Notes: a model not told the origin generated them from the letters alone. A stretch of DNA of 64,000 nucleotides from Azadirachta indica (GCA_022749755.1 CM040448.1:1856481-1920480); one strand, 5' to 3'. Positions 1-12,552 are shown, counted from the first letter of the stretch. Made by a program: numbers and translations.

Positions 1-2817
1 TCAGCTAATATCTCTTGACATGGGAGCACTCATTGCTGGGGCAAAATATCGTGGAGAGTTTGAAGATAGATTGAAGGCTGTGCTTAAAGAAGTAACCGAA
101 TCAGAGGGCCAGACCATTCTATTCATTGATGAGATCCACACAGTTGTTGGAGCAGGTAATATGATTGTTAAATTTGTGTCGTCCCTACTGTTGTGCCATA
201 GATATAACTTCTTTCTTTTGTCTTCAAGATTTCCCCCCAATATTTCTTTAGGTTGGCTAGCCTGGTAATTGTGATCCCAGCTTTATGGAAATGAGACATG
301 TTAATGACCCCGATGTTAACAGCTGAGCTAATCTTTTTCAGGTGCTACAAATGGAGCAATGGATGCGGGCAATCTCTTGAAGCCCATGCTTGGTCGGGGA
401 GAGTTGCGATGTATTGGTGCAACCACGCTGGATGAATATCGGAAATATATCGAGAAAGATCCGGCTTTGGAGCGTCGTTTCCAGCAAGTTTATGTTGATC
501 AGCCTTCTGTGGAAGACACAATTTCTATCCTTAGGGGTCTGCGTGAAAGATATGAACTGCACCACGGAGTCCGCATTTCAGATAGTGCACTTGTGGAAGC
601 TGCAATTCTCTCTGATCGTTATATAAGTGGGAGATTTTTACCTGACAAAGGTAATGTACAAAATAAACTTTGTTCAGCTGCATCATGGAGTGAACAACTT
701 TTTCTTTGGAGTAAAGGCCATTGTTTTGGATGACAGAGTTGGAAGTTAGTTCCTTTTTTCATTCAAATGAATGAAAAAGACACAACTTGTTGGCATAGGG
801 TTGTGATAATTTGTTATATTTTAGGGAAGTTCTGGTTTTCATCTGCCTGTTCAGATTTTCTACATTGTCTTTGGTTTAGAATTTAGTGTTATTTCTAGCC
901 ACAAACCTGATATATTTTGTGGAATTAATTTATTAGCATCTACAAGTTACATCAAGTGCTAATGTGCTTTTGTATTGCAGCTATTGACCTTGTGGATGAA
1001 GCAGCTGCAAAACTGAAAATGGAAATTACTTCTAAACCCACTGCACTGGATGAGATCAACCGTTCAGTAGTGAAATTAGAGATGGAGAGGCTGTCTCTTA
1101 CAAATGATACTGACAAAGCTTCGAAAGATAGGTTGAACCGCCTTGAGGCTGAGTTGTCACTCTTAAAGGAGAAACAAGCTCAATTGACCGAGCAGTGGGA
1201 GCATGAAAAGTCTGTCATGACACGCATTCAGTCCATTAAAGAAGAGGTATGTTTTACTTTCTGTTGATCTTATAGCTTTTGGTCAATTCAACATTGGTTG
1301 GCATGATGGAAAAAATTACTGGAAGATCTTGAAGTTGGATTGAGAAATTAACTAACTATATTATCTGTATATGCAGATAGATAGAGTAAATCTTGAGATC
1401 CAGCAGGCTGAGCGTGAGTATGATCTTAATCGTGCTGCGGAATTGAAGTATGGGAGCCTGAACTCTTTGCAGCGCCAACTTGAAAGTGCTGAAAAAGAGT
1501 TAAATGAGTACATAAGCTCCGGAAAATCCATGTTGAGAGAAGAAGTTACTGGAAATGACATTGCTGAAATTGTGAGTAAATGGACGGGTATTCCTGTTTC
1601 CAAGCTTCAACAATCAGAGAGGGAGAAGCTGTTGCATTTGGAAGAAGAGCTTCACAAGCGTGTTGTGGGACAAGATCCTGCAGTTAGATCAGTAGCTGAG
1701 GCTATTCAAAGATCTCGAGCTGGTCTTTCTGATCCTCATCGTCCAATTGCTAGTTTCATGTTCATGGGTCCAACTGGTGTTGGAAAAACTGAATTGGCTA
1801 AGGCGCTAGCCTCCTATTTGTTCAACACTGAAGAGGCTCTTGTGCGCATTGATATGAGTGAGTATATGGAAAAGCATGCAGTTTCAAGATTGATTGGGGC
1901 CCCACCTGGTTATGTGGGATATGAGGAAGGAGGACAGTTGACCGAGACAGTCCGGCGAAGGCCGTATGCAGTAATTCTGTTTGACGAGATAGAGAAGGCC
2001 CACTCTGATGTATTTAATGTGTTCCTTCAAATTCTGGATGATGGGAGAGTGACTGATTCACAGGGCCGTACTGTGAGTTTCACCAATACTGTTATCATCA
2101 TGACTTCAAATGTGGGTTCGCAATATATACTTAATACAGATGATGAGACTTTACCGGTGGAGACAGCTTATGAAACTATCAAACAGCGCGTAATGGATGC
2201 TGCAAGATCAATATTTCGCCCTGAGTTCATGAACCGAGTAGATGAGTATATAGTTTTCCAGCCTCTGGACCGTGACCAGATATGCAGTATTGTGAAGTTA
2301 CAGGTAAGTTCCTCTGCAATGACTCTTGGCTTTAGCTGCCAACTGAGTACATTAAGTAAATGCTTGTTAAGTTCGCTTACCTAACGTTCACATTAGGCAC
2401 AAGATTTTTCTCTCAGCTTATAAAAATGTAATTTGTTCTGCTTCCAAACAATGCAAATGTGTCTTACGTTATGCTTATATGTTTCAGTTGGAACGAGTGC
2501 AGAAGAGGATAGCAGACCGGAAGATGAAAATACAGGTGAGCGATGCAGCTGTTCAGCTCCTTGCAAGTCTTGGGTATGACCCTAATTACGGTGCCAGGCC
2601 TGTCAAGCGGGTGATTCAGCAGAATGTTGAAAATGAACTTGCAAAGGGTATCTTGAGAGGGGAGTTCAAGGATGACGAAACAATTTTGATAGACACAGAA
2701 GTTACAGCATTTTCCAATGGCCAGCTTCCACAGCAAAAGCTAGTCTTCAGGAGACTTGATACCAATTCAGATGCTTCAGCTTCGGAAGACCAAGAAACTT
2801 TCTCACAGACTATGTAA
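1..2817 (+). CDS. CLPB3: ClpB/Hsp100 disaggregase, chloroplast CLPB3-like (3' part)
   Basis: The 5' end lies outside the window. Five exons fit in frame: 1-155, 342-650, 981-1246, 1377-2303 and 2488-2817, giving 661 residues of the C-terminal part. Visible are the first AAA+ domain from its Walker B (ILFIDE) onward, the arginine-rich [15 protein letters not shown] segment, the ClpB coiled-coil middle domain encoded mainly by exon 3 and the start of exon 4, and the second AAA+ module with Walker A GPTGVGKT, Walker B ILFDE, sensor TSN and the C-terminal GARPVKR region. The middle domain separates ClpB from ClpC, which has a shorter one. ClpB hexamers pull aggregated proteins apart with Hsp70. 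The acidic serine-rich tail and the position next to an EID1-like gene point to the plastid form (APG6/CLPB3) rather than mitochondrial CLPB4; the transit peptide that would settle this is not in view. The stop codon lies in a tandem duplication described separately. Confidence 0.95.
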
Positions 2818-2936
2818 ACGTCTGTCCAATGCATTTAGTTTTACCCTACTATAAGTTTATCTCAGAAGACCAAGAAGCTTTCCACAGACTCTGTAAATGT
2901 CTGTCCAGTGCGTCTAGTTTTTACCCAACCATAACT
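2781..2936 (+). repeat. 80-bp tandem duplication over the CLPB3 stop codon
   Basis: Bases 2781-2860 and 2861-2936 are two diverged copies with a period of 80. Both contain GAAGACCAAGAA followed by (T)CCACAGACT or TCACAGACT, then TGTAAA, GTCTGTCCA and TAGTTTT. The first copy carries the last codons and the TAA of the ClpB gene; the second lies in the 3' UTR. Confidence 0.85.
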
Positions 2937-3249
2937 TCTGAAAATATATGTTTTGAGAAAATTTTTGTAACCTATACACGATAAATTTGTCAACTTGTAT
3001 ATGATATGTTTCTTATAGAAATTATGAGCCCTGAAATGTTTCCTTTTTGAGTTCTTCGCACCGTATTCTTATGTTCGCGTGTATTGTTGTTTATCCTCCA
3101 TGGACCCGTTGAATTTTCTGGAAATTATGATGTTCTTTATCATACAAGCCAATCGCGTATTTGGCGAAATGGTCAATGGTGTGTCTTCTGGTGTATTTTC
3201 GGATGACTACAAAGAAATGAAACACATGAAAGAGAATATGAAATGTCAA

Positions 3250-3288
<39 letters not shown>

Positions 3289-3522
3289 ACATATATATAT
3301 TGCATATGCGTACATGAAATATGTAGAATTCACTAATCTATGATACAGTTTATGTTAGTACAGCCCGATATGAACTCTGTAACTACATCATTTGTGCAGA
3401 TTGGAGTACACAGATATCTTGCATTTGTAGTATTTGGTCATCTTCCTTTGTGATGTTCTATGCTGATGTAAGCTACAACAAGGATTGGTGAGTTATTCCG
3501 CCAGATTAACAGTGTTTTTGAG
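2937..3522. other. Convergent 3' intergenic region with AT microsatellite
   Basis: This stretch separates the convergent ClpB and PPR genes and holds their 3' UTRs. A (TA)n run at about 3252-3281 is the main landmark. Open frames across it are low-complexity and look accidental. Confidence 0.6.
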
Positions 3523-3892
3523 TTAAATTTTTCTGTTTAAGTTCTGGAGCATCATTGCCCGCGTTTTGCCATCGGGTTTAAGGCCACTCTTGCGCATTCT
3601 TGTGTACAGCTTCTTTGCTGGTTCAAACTTACGCCTTAAACACATACCTTGAACAACAGCGTTATAGAGAGAGACATCTGGTGCAACCTACAGAAGATCA
3701 AACAAACAATATCCAGTTAGATTCATTGATTGGAAGCCAAAGCCAAGCATTCAAATGCAACGGTCATAAGGATAGGGTTTCTAAAGATCTACCACTAATC
3801 TTATTTACCTCATCTGAAGTATGCAGACAAACTGGATGCTAAGCTCGGATTTGCAAAGTCATTGAGAAACAAGCATTTCATTTATAAAGCAC

Positions 3893-3928
<36 letters not shown>

Positions 3929-5730
3929 TGTCAAAAATTTTCTGGAGTGTGGATAATCGAATATAACCTAAAGCATGTAAATCCTATGTGGTTCATTCAT
4001 AACATTGGCACAGTAGGTCAGAAAGGTAAACTTACTTCAAGTATTTCCTCCACTTCAGCCCAAAGAGATCCCCAAATGCAACCTCTTATTAAAGACAAAT
4101 GTGTAAATGTGTCTGGGGTGCACTTCTGGTGAACCATGTGTTCATAAACTTGCAATGCTACTTTTGGTTTCCTTGCTATCTCACAGGCACCAATTACGAG
4201 ATTGTAGGATGAAGTAGAAACTGGCAGTCCAGAAGCTTCCATCTGCCATAAAAGCTGCAGAGACTTTTCCCATGATCCCAATTTCTGACATGACATTAAA
4301 GCAGTATTATATAAATGTACATTCAACTGGGAGAAGTGTTCTGTTTTTATGCTCTCAAAGAGTCGAAGAGCATCAGCATGGAGATTTGCCTTGTACAGAG
4401 CAGTAAGCAGTCCATTCAATGTATATGCATCAGGCACATAACCCAAAGAATTCATAATACTATGAACCTTAAATGCAAGCTTAACCTCTCCTGCTTTTCC
4501 AAGTGAGTCAATCAATGCATTGCAAGAAATTAGATTCGGGTTAAGCCCATTATTCAACATATTCTGAAAGAGATTTAATGCCAAATCCCACTTCCCCTCC
4601 TTTGTGCATGCACCTATTACAGCCTGCATCACATCATCCCCCGGCTTGACTCCATTTGCAATCATATCATTGTAAGCATCAAGAGCTAGTTCATTCTGAC
4701 CACAACGAACAAAAATGCAAACTAATAGAGAATAAGTAACCTGTGTTCCAATAAGACCATTTTCCTTCATACTAGTCCATAATTTCTCAGTCTCAATCCA
4801 ATCGTTTACTCTGCCACAAACAGATATCATTGTGTTATAAACAATTACATCAAAATCCTTCTGTCTACAATACCCTCCAAATTCTACAAACATATTAAGG
4901 GCCGAATCAAAACCCCATGAATTGGCAACTGCTTTAAGTATTAAGCTATAACTATGGCCCGTAATTATCTCATTTGTTCTCATGAACTCGAAGACTCTCA
5001 AGGCATTGTCAAGCAGTCCGTTCCGCACAAGACACGAGATAAGAGAATTACAAGCATGTACGGTGGGTCTTAACCCAGAGAATTTCATGGACTCAAACAG
5101 CTCCAATACACTTCTCACCTTATTGGATCTGCTAAGCATCAAAACTCTCCTTGACAATATCTCTTCATTTGTTTCCTCTAAAAGATACACTCTTATTTTG
5201 CTCTCAACTGCCATTTTCTGCAACACGGTCAAAGATGGACCATGACTTTTAGCTTCAACATCCGAGCCTCGATGAAATACCACATTTCCCCAAGGAGGCA
5301 AACTGTTTCTAGCACAATCCAAATCAAGATTTTCCTCTTTTCTCTCAGTCAAGAGGATTTCTTCCCCATCCTCACAAGCTAACTCGGGTTCTACACTGGC
5401 AACCATGTTGGATGCAATAATCGAATTACACAATCTAATCTTTCTATACATCAAACTCACCCGCGCACCCTGAATTGGTACACGACCACAGAAAACGCAT
5501 CTTCTATTTGATTTTACAGCTGAACCATCAAACATACAGCAGCCATATTTTCTACAAAAAATTCTATAACCAGAAGAACTTGGCCTACCAGACAAGCTGT
5601 CCCAATCCCGGCAAGCAAATCCACTCGATGTTATGATAAGAGAAATTGAATTCCTCAACACTTCCCCCATAAGTAGCCCACAGAAAGAACAATATACAAA
5701 TGATAGAGAAATATATTCATTCACTTCCAA
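3523..5730 (-). CDS. Pentatricopeptide repeat (PPR) protein, two exons
   Basis: Exon 1 spans 5730-4036. After codon GAA it runs into a canonical GTAAGT donor at 4035; reading through would add only five residues before a stop. A second exon at 3687-3523, after a TAG acceptor, continues in phase 0 for 54 residues (beginning VAPDVSLYNA, with SGLKPDGKTRAMM) and ends in TAA. The total is 619 aa, or 599 if Met21 (MGEVLRN) is the start. From about residue 200 there are successive 35-residue PPR units with typical signatures such as HACNSLISCLV, VYNTMISVCGR, SCNALIDSLGKAG and SSYNLVIGACE. PPR proteins bind organellar RNA in a sequence-specific way. The C-terminal exon resembles what I recall of Arabidopsis EMB2076 (At3g29290), but that match is from memory. 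No DYW or E domain is present, so a P-class protein is likely. Confidence 0.88.
3896..3924. repeat. (AT)n microsatellite inside the PPR intron
   Basis: A run of about 14 AT dinucleotides in the single coding intron (3688-4035) of the PPR gene. Confidence 0.9.
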
Positions 5731-6451
5731 TTTAAGCTAGTGGAGGAAAAGGAAAAAACTTTTCAACTTTATGAAATAAAGGTAATTACCTAAAATGTTA
5801 GTTGACATAAACAAAAAAACTGACTTCTGATGAAAGGAAAAGGTTCAGAAAACTTGTCAGAGGTACTGTAATTCATCACACCATATTAACTGGAAATGCT
5901 TCAGATATCTCAAGTTATAACTGCATACGGATTCAATGCTTATACAAAAGGAGACGCTTTTGATATCAAAGAGAGACAATAACACTTACAGATGAAGTTA
6001 AGTTATCTGTAAACAGCTACGAACCTTGAGATATCTGCTACAAACAAAAAGAGTAACCAAAAATTTCGCCTTTGTGCGTGATGGAACGACGTCGTTCTCT
6101 CCCCCAACTTGTAAACAATCTTCACGACCTCCTTCCCTTTCCCATCAGCGTTTCTGCATTTTGTATCAGGGTATTTTAGTCATTTCGTAGTTCATTTGAC
6201 ATAGAACTGTAAAGTTGTCTGACACAAAGTGCATTGTTAACAATGGTGTGAAAACCGTTTGCTCATAGATGGATCGCCTTTCCGAGTAATGGGTATGTTT
6301 ATTTCTTTCTTTTCTCATTTTTCCACGTTTTGGTTCTTGGGTATCCATAAAAATTTATCTTTAATGGTTTAACATTGATTTTGCATAATGTTGTTGATGA
6401 TCCTTATCAAATGAAGTTCATTTATTTTTACTGTTTTGGGAAAAAAATGAA
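5731..6451. promoter_or_regulatory. Putative bidirectional promoter, PPR gene and 175-aa gene
   Basis: The start codons of two divergent genes, 5730 (-) and 6452 (+), lie about 720 bp apart, so both promoters and 5' leaders must share this space. The most striking motif is a perfect 14-bp palindrome GAACGACGTCGTTC at 6084-6097. A short upstream reading frame (ATGGATCGCCTTTCCGAGTAA, at about 6270) lies in the probable leader of the plus-strand gene. Confidence 0.5.
6084..6097. promoter_or_regulatory. ACGT-core palindrome GAACGACGTCGTTC
   Basis: A perfect inverted repeat centred on ACGT, of the kind bound by plant bZIP factors. Related CGACGTCG palindromes occur upstream of the RING gene (27258) and of the E4 ligase gene (52777). 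Function is inferred. Confidence 0.5.
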
Positions 6452-8323
6452 ATGGTGGCAGAGGAAGGAAAAGAAGTGGAAGAAAGGGAGGGACTGAAAG
6501 GGGAGGAAGTGAAGGAAGGAGTAGCATCAATAGCAATATTGCCAAGTGGTTCCATTTCTGGCCATTTCATCGAACTTCCTCACTCTATCTGCTATGGCCT
6601 TCAGGGAACTGGTATTTAACTTATCTCTTTTCTCTCTGTCTATATGTTTCATGTTTGTTTTTTACGTTGTTTGGGTTAGTTTTGCATCCATTTTAATCTT
6701 TCAGTTGTGAATTTGGTTTATTAATAATGTATGTGTACACCAAGTGCTTGTAATCTGGGTTTGTTTGGCTTTTTAGATGTTTTTTAGTTGTTTTCTGTTT
6801 TGCTGTAATTGCCATATGTATTTAGTGATGTTGGGGTTTTTTCAATGTGAGTTTAGCTGTACAGTCAGTCTGTTATTGCTTGAACTTGGGAAAGTATTGT
6901 AGGCTTGGGCAAACACTTGCAATGCATAACACCAGAAACCAAGCCGAGGTGTCAGCTACTCGTTCCATGTTAGAAACTAATGAAATGTCAAAATTTTCTT
7001 GTACACTGCTTTTTTCCATTTTGGTTCTGTAATTTTGCTAATTGATTTTTGTCTGTCTTTGAATATCTTGGATATAGAATGCATAGAAGTGATTGATTTT
7101 AAGGTATCTATACTTGAAAGCATCATTTCTTAGGTCATTTGTTTCAGTTTCTGTCAAATATATTGTATAAACTTTTCTTTTCTGGGATTCAAGATGAATG
7201 TATTTCTTTCTTTTAGAGTTAGCTTGTCAAACGGAGTGCAGCAGGGGGGAGGATTACCGGTTGATCAAGCTCACAATCATAGACTATAATGTAAAGATGC
7301 CACGATTTTATATTCTTTACGTAGCTAAATATTCATTTTCTCAAAACTATTTTGTCATAATCTTCTGTCGTCCCAAGTACTAAAATCTTACTTGTCATTA
7401 GCCCCCTCAGTCTCACTCGTCAGATTTATGCATAACAGAGAAAGAAAGAAAAAGACGTTGTAGTGGAGTGTCGAGGCCATGATGCTGCTCGCTTCAGCAA
7501 TGTTAATCACGCTCATGGGTAAAGTATCACATGCCTGATTTATCCTTAAAAGTTTATATTCCCAGTTTTATATACAAAGTGATGTGACTGTTAAATGGGA
7601 TGACTCAATAATGGAATAAATGATATGGCAGCCCCAATGCACTGTCACGGCACTTTGTATCCGACATTTAAGAATTCTTAATCACCTGTTGTTATATGTT
7701 AATATGCACTTTCTCCATTCATGTGTACTCAACTAATGATTTGTTTTAAGACAGTTGGGAGAAGGATGTTGCTGGCATGGTTGAACAAAAACATGAGAAC
7801 AACAGGATTTCAGTTTCTTTTGAATGTGAAACCCTGAAAGCTGATAAGGCAGCAGAAGACCATATCAGGCAGTACATGCCTAAGTTAGTGGGGCTAGATG
7901 CAGTTGGTATGTATGCAGCTTTCCATTTTTTTTCCCCTCTCAACAACCCAAATGACAAAATATTGGTGGACTAGCTATAGTCTTCGGGCACCTTGGAAGT
8001 GAATGTGATTATCAAATCGAGTAGTTTAGTTTGATTTTCCAGTCCTTCATTGCAGTTGGCAAGTTTAATACGTCGTCTAGCTACAATTTCCCAGTTATTT
8101 TACTTTGAACCCAAAATTTTGCTGTGAAGCTTCCAAATGATTTTTAACCGGCCTATGTTTTCAAACGCCTCTGTGCATGCGAGAGCGTCATCTGTTTTTT
8201 CTGTCAGTTTATACAGCTTAAACTAATGTTCTTTTTCTGACTGGTGTTTGGAATTCTGCAGTTAATATTGGAAAAATGCGCGTATCAGGATTGGAGTTTG
8301 ATGAAGCAGAAGAAGACTTTTAA
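6452..8323 (+). CDS. Conserved-looking plant protein of unknown function, 175 aa
   Basis: Five exons join in frame: 6452-6611, 7217-7290, 7439-7518, 7755-7906 and 8262-8323 (ending in TAA). Every junction has GT-AG ends and the exon sum is exactly 176 codons. An acidic N-terminus (VAEEGKEVEEREG) is followed by a compact hydrophilic domain containing SGSISGHFIELPHSICYG, CSRGEDYRLIKLTI, VVVECRGHDAARFSNV and SFECETLKADKAAEDHI, with an acidic end (FDEAEEDF). There is no signal peptide or membrane segment, so it is probably cytosolic or nuclear. I recognise no enzyme motif and cannot name the family. The fit of five small exons argues strongly that it is a real gene. It is divergent from the PPR gene and convergent with the F-box gene. 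Confidence 0.8.
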
Positions 8324-10006
8324 GCAAAATATATGTATTTATCTTACCGCAATCCCCGGTTACAATTTCATTTTCTTGTTTAAATCCCTATCATCAGTTT
8401 TGTTCAATTTTATCTATAGGCTAGACAAACACTAAGAGCTAAAATCTTCAAGTTCAACATTAGTGGAAATGGCGCTCAAAATCTTCCTAGGGATTCTCTT
8501 TTGGGGGGAATATGGATGATGCAACTTTGGCACCATGGCTAGATCAGATTGCACAAGATGATGAATTGAAATTGATATATATATGGGATTCAGAAGATAA
8601 GAAGATTCCTCTAATGCATTTTAAGCACAGCAAGACAGACAAAATAAGACAGGAAAATAAAAATGATTATACTTTTTGTAAACTCCTCTCTTCTTCCGTA
8701 CCTTGAAACATAGGTATTAAATGGAATTCACATCCATTAAAACATATATAAGAGAGAAACTTTCCTTAAAAACCATGTTGTGAGGCAACTGATTAATCAT
8801 AAAAAGATAGGGGTGTGATTATTGCAGACCAAACTGCCATCCAAATACATATATGCAACATACACAAATGTACATGGTATTACATGTTCACATGACCTAC
8901 AAAGTAATGGATGTTTCAAAAAGAAATGGCTAGCAATAGCTTCTAACCCTTCACAAAGAAACATTTAACCAGGCCGGGACTCTGAAGCAGTACGCAGACA
9001 AATTGATACCAGATGACGATGGTTGATTTTGGCTTCGTGAAAACCTTGGCTGAATGGCTATCAAAAGTCTTTAACTTTCTGTAATTTTATGAGTCCAGTA
9101 GGAGATGCTAAATACATGCCTGCATGGTAAACAAACTGTCTAACCAAAAATAAGTTCTGAGGGGTGGTAAAGCTAACTTTTGCAAATAACGAAAGTATAT
9201 GAACTACCTCACTGGAGTTAGCATATCCTCTTTATGAATGATGAATACACTAAAATAGGCAGACATTCAAGAGTCTTGGCTATTTGTCAAGGCAGAACAA
9301 GCAAAGATCTTTTAAAACTTCCATGCTGTAGACATGATTTCTTCTGAGTTGTCTTGAATTATCCATATGCAAACTAACATTGCAGCTATCGAATAAACCA
9401 AAAATTGACAGCTAGAAAAGGGTGTAACATTAGCATCATAAATTCTTAATGTAGAATCGCTAAGTCAACACTAACCTAAGAAAATGTTGATATTGTAAAA
9501 GAAGCTAAATACTGAGTACATTTTGCACAAGCAAAATTCCGCTTGTGGACGTACTTTAGAAGTAGCAAATCTAGTCCTCCCTAGACTTTGAGACGGGCAA
9601 GTGATTGTGTAAGAGATTCACCATAAGAAGGGTACCATTTTAAAGATTTTACCTTGACCAATAAGACCAAAATAGATATCCAAAACAAACAGTCAGATAA
9701 TTCAATCTATTTTATCTATTTTTATTTTTAGGTTAGGGGTTGTCAGTAAAATTTTACAAATTAAATGACATGGTTAATGTGCTGCTAACATTACCAATTG
9801 AAAACAAAATTACTAACAGTCAATTGACATGCTGAATCAAAGAATAAATACTAGCCTTTTTAACTTCAAGTGCTGCTAGAATTTGTTTTATGAGTATCAT
9901 TGATTCAGTATCTCGCAAGGAAAATTAAATTTGGATGTGCACATGATGCAAATGGATAGAGATGAGATTGATAGTGCAAGTGGTCACCTGGGATTTATTC
10001 CAACTA
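8324..10006. other. Convergent 3' intergenic region
   Basis: About 1.7 kb between the 175-aa gene (+) and the F-box gene (-). It must contain both 3' UTRs. A 64-codon frame at 8512-8706 starts with MDDATLAPWL but has no exon context or recognised domain. I see nothing else clear here. Confidence 0.5.
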
Positions 10007-10762
10007 TCACTCTGTCTCGGATGCTTCTTCTGAATCAGACAATGGTAAGAGGGTACAAATCCCAAGCATATGTCCATTGAGGCAAACATGATACTCGATA
10101 CAATCCTCATATGCACCCAACCTGCAGCTGGCACTCTGTGGAATCATTTTGGCTTGTAGCATACTCCACAACTTTGCCTTGCAATATGGACATACTTCTG
10201 TTGGATGAAGCTGGGCCCCTCTTCTAATCAGCATCTTCCGAACCTTTGACATTGAGAATGACTTGAAAACTCCACGAAAGAATCCCACATCCCCTTCCTC
10301 TCCTTGGTCAAGATGCTCACATGGATCGGATACATACAAGACATCGGTTCTGCATTGTGGCAAAAGGAAGCTCTTTCCTGACGTCCTAGAGAAGCGGGTT
10401 CTGTGAACAAAGTGGCCTGGGATCTGAATGCTATTGAACAGGCCACCCTTCTTACATCCTGAACAGTAAATAAGCAACTTCCCCAGTGCCCTCCAGTTTC
10501 CATCCACATTGTGAGTACCACTAGATTGCAGATCAATCATCATTTTTGGGGCCCTTGTTCGGCAAAATTCTTTCCATAGTACTCGCTTGGCTAGATCATC
10601 AAACCATTTGCATGTACAGGATAAAGCAGCAATAGTCTTAGGGTTCCAGTTCATGTGTCGAAATACTAAGAAAATCACATCTTCGCTTAGATGTCCCTTT
10701 GTGCATTGACAGCTTGCTGAGTGTATGCATCGATACTGCTTGGTTAGAATCATTGTTCCCAT
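10007..10762 (-). CDS. EDL1: EID1-like F-box protein
   Basis: A single coding exon gives a 251-aa protein. The N-terminal F-box (about residues 25-65: LSEDVIFLVFRHMNW, LSCTCKWFDDLAKRVLWKEF) would dock on SKP1/ASK in an SCF ubiquitin ligase. The rest matches the EID1-like (EDL) family, with conserved cysteine motifs CSGCKKGG and CPYCKAKLW and the C-terminal stretch GICTLLPLSDSEEASE. EID1 acts in phytochrome A signalling, and the relative EDL3 is an ABA-responsive regulator. The start ATG at 10762 lies four bases after a splice acceptor (TTGTAG-acaATG), so the leader is interrupted by a 1.6-kb intron. The EDL1 symbol rests mainly on position: in Arabidopsis, as I recall, EDL1 (At5g15440) sits next to CLPB3. 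The family assignment is firm; the member is likely. Confidence 0.9.
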   Translation of the reverse strand: MGTMILTKQYRCIHSASCQCTKGHLSEDVIFLVFRHMNWNPKTIAALSCTCKWFDDLAKRVLWKEFCRTRAPKMMIDLQSSGTHNVDGNWRALGKLLIYCSGCKKGGLFNSIQIPGHFVHRTRFSRTSGKSFLLPQCRTDVLYVSDPCEHLDQGEEGDVGFFRGVFKSFSMSKVRKMLIRRGAQLHPTEVCPYCKAKLWSMLQAKMIPQSASCRLGAYEDCIEYHVCLNGHMLGICTLLPLSDSEEASETE

Positions 10763-10765
10763 TGT

Positions 10766-12368
10766 CTACAAGGTAAGTGAAAGGCAGTGATCATAAAACC
10801 TTGATGTACATGACAAAACAAGGTTATCTCAATTACATGTATCAGAGGTTGACAACATTGAATAACTAAATTTCTCAAAATAGACAATCTATACTTAAAA
10901 CTAAGTTCCCAGTGGCTGAACACGCACAGTTGCACTAAGCAATTCCACCATAAATTCAAAAGAAGACAACAAACAAATAAATATAGATCATGCTGACTGA
11001 CCACCGCCAATATAATTTTGTACAAAAGTTTTCTCTGTCTACAGCATGTTCATCTCCATCTTTCTCCATGAACTTAGGCAACAATGAACCATATAATTCC
11101 TGTGTTCTCTTGCTCTTTCATTTTGCTAAAAGAATTGGACTAATGTTCTTAGCCCGTTCACAAATGTTCAGCGGTGAAAATATGATGCATGATAGGCTGC
11201 TAATGAAAAGCTTCACATTCAGACTCAAGAATTCTCCATTTTAAAAGTCAAGAAGATAAATTTCCACGTGCTTATACCTTGCTTGCATATGAAATCCCTT
11301 CATTCATTGATGCATGGAAAAAACCTAATTTTTCAGACGAAAAGCAACAATGTATTTTCATCTATTTCCCCTGGAAATTACTAGGCACAAAAAATTATTT
11401 TACACGAAGGGTACTCTTTGTACTATCATTTTGAAGATTCCCTGTCTTTACAGTTCCTTATATCATCCATGAAAAATCACCCCCACACAAAAGAAAGAAA
11501 AAAGGTAGTTACCTTGTGATACCTGAACCGACAAAGGACAACATAATAGCAAACCCAAACACATAAAATGAATTAAACAAACTAAAGCCTAACCAAGTTC
11601 AAGGGACCAACCAGCATGAAAACCAAAAATGTGTTGCAGCATGGTTAACTTCACTCAAACACATTGTCCAATAAAATGCCATGACTTTTAAATTTCAAGA
11701 GTATTTGAACCCAGCTGATTTCATCACATCTTTCTTACGACCACCTATTACAGCACTTATGAGAGCCTACACCCATTTAGTAACTGGGATATTTCTGCAT
11801 TTCAGTAAAGAGATGTTGCTTTTCTTTCCGAGGACAAAATTAGCTATTATATAACAAAACAAAGACAAATCATCTAAGATTATCAATGCATGTTACTCAA
11901 AGCTAAAACCTCAGATCCACAACACCCACTGCATTAAAATTCAAAGAGTTTTGCACAAACCAACAATAAACTTAAACGGTCAATTAATCCAAACATTTAT
12001 TCACTGGAAACTACCAAATCAGCATTAAAAAACAAAAATTTACAACAACCGAACTGAAATCAAATCAACCAAAAAAAAGGCAAAGCAGCAGAAACTGAAC
12101 TGGATCGTGATGAACATGCAATCAAGACCCTAATTTTTCACCTCAGTTTATGAAGTTTCCTCTTTGCATGTCCTCAAACCTAAGAAACTCATATCTGCAT
12201 CAAACAAATGAACCTAGATTAGGGTTTTGCATGTGCTTAACTGTCAAACCAAAATTTCCAACAAAAACAATAAAAAAGTTACAAATTAACAACTTACATG
12301 CACGAAAGATGTAAAACAAATTTGCAGGTCTCAGAAGGGTAAACTCGTCAGAATAAAGTTAGACTCAC
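10766..12368 (-). other. 5' leader intron of the EID1-like gene
   Basis: On the minus strand a donor (CTCT|GTGAGT) sits at 12368 and an acceptor (TTGTAG) at 10766, three bases before the start codon. No gene is apparent inside. Smaller leader exons within it cannot be excluded. Confidence 0.65.
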
Positions 12369-12552
12369 AGAGGAAGAAGGAGAGCAAATGCAGGAAAATG
12401 GCAGTGGGAAGGAAGAGAAACCGCTGGGGTTTCCATGTAGAAGAAGAAAATGTTAAATATTGCCGGAGAAGATAAGCTCACATGGCTGTTGTCAGTTTGC
12501 TCAACGGACAAATGGATTTGTGTCACGTACACATTTTGACATGTAAATGATT

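Noticed and set aside
8512..8706. 64-codon open frame starting MDDATLAPWL
   Set aside because: It lies in the 3' flank of the 175-aa gene, has no splice context, and drifts into low-complexity lysine/asparagine-rich sequence.
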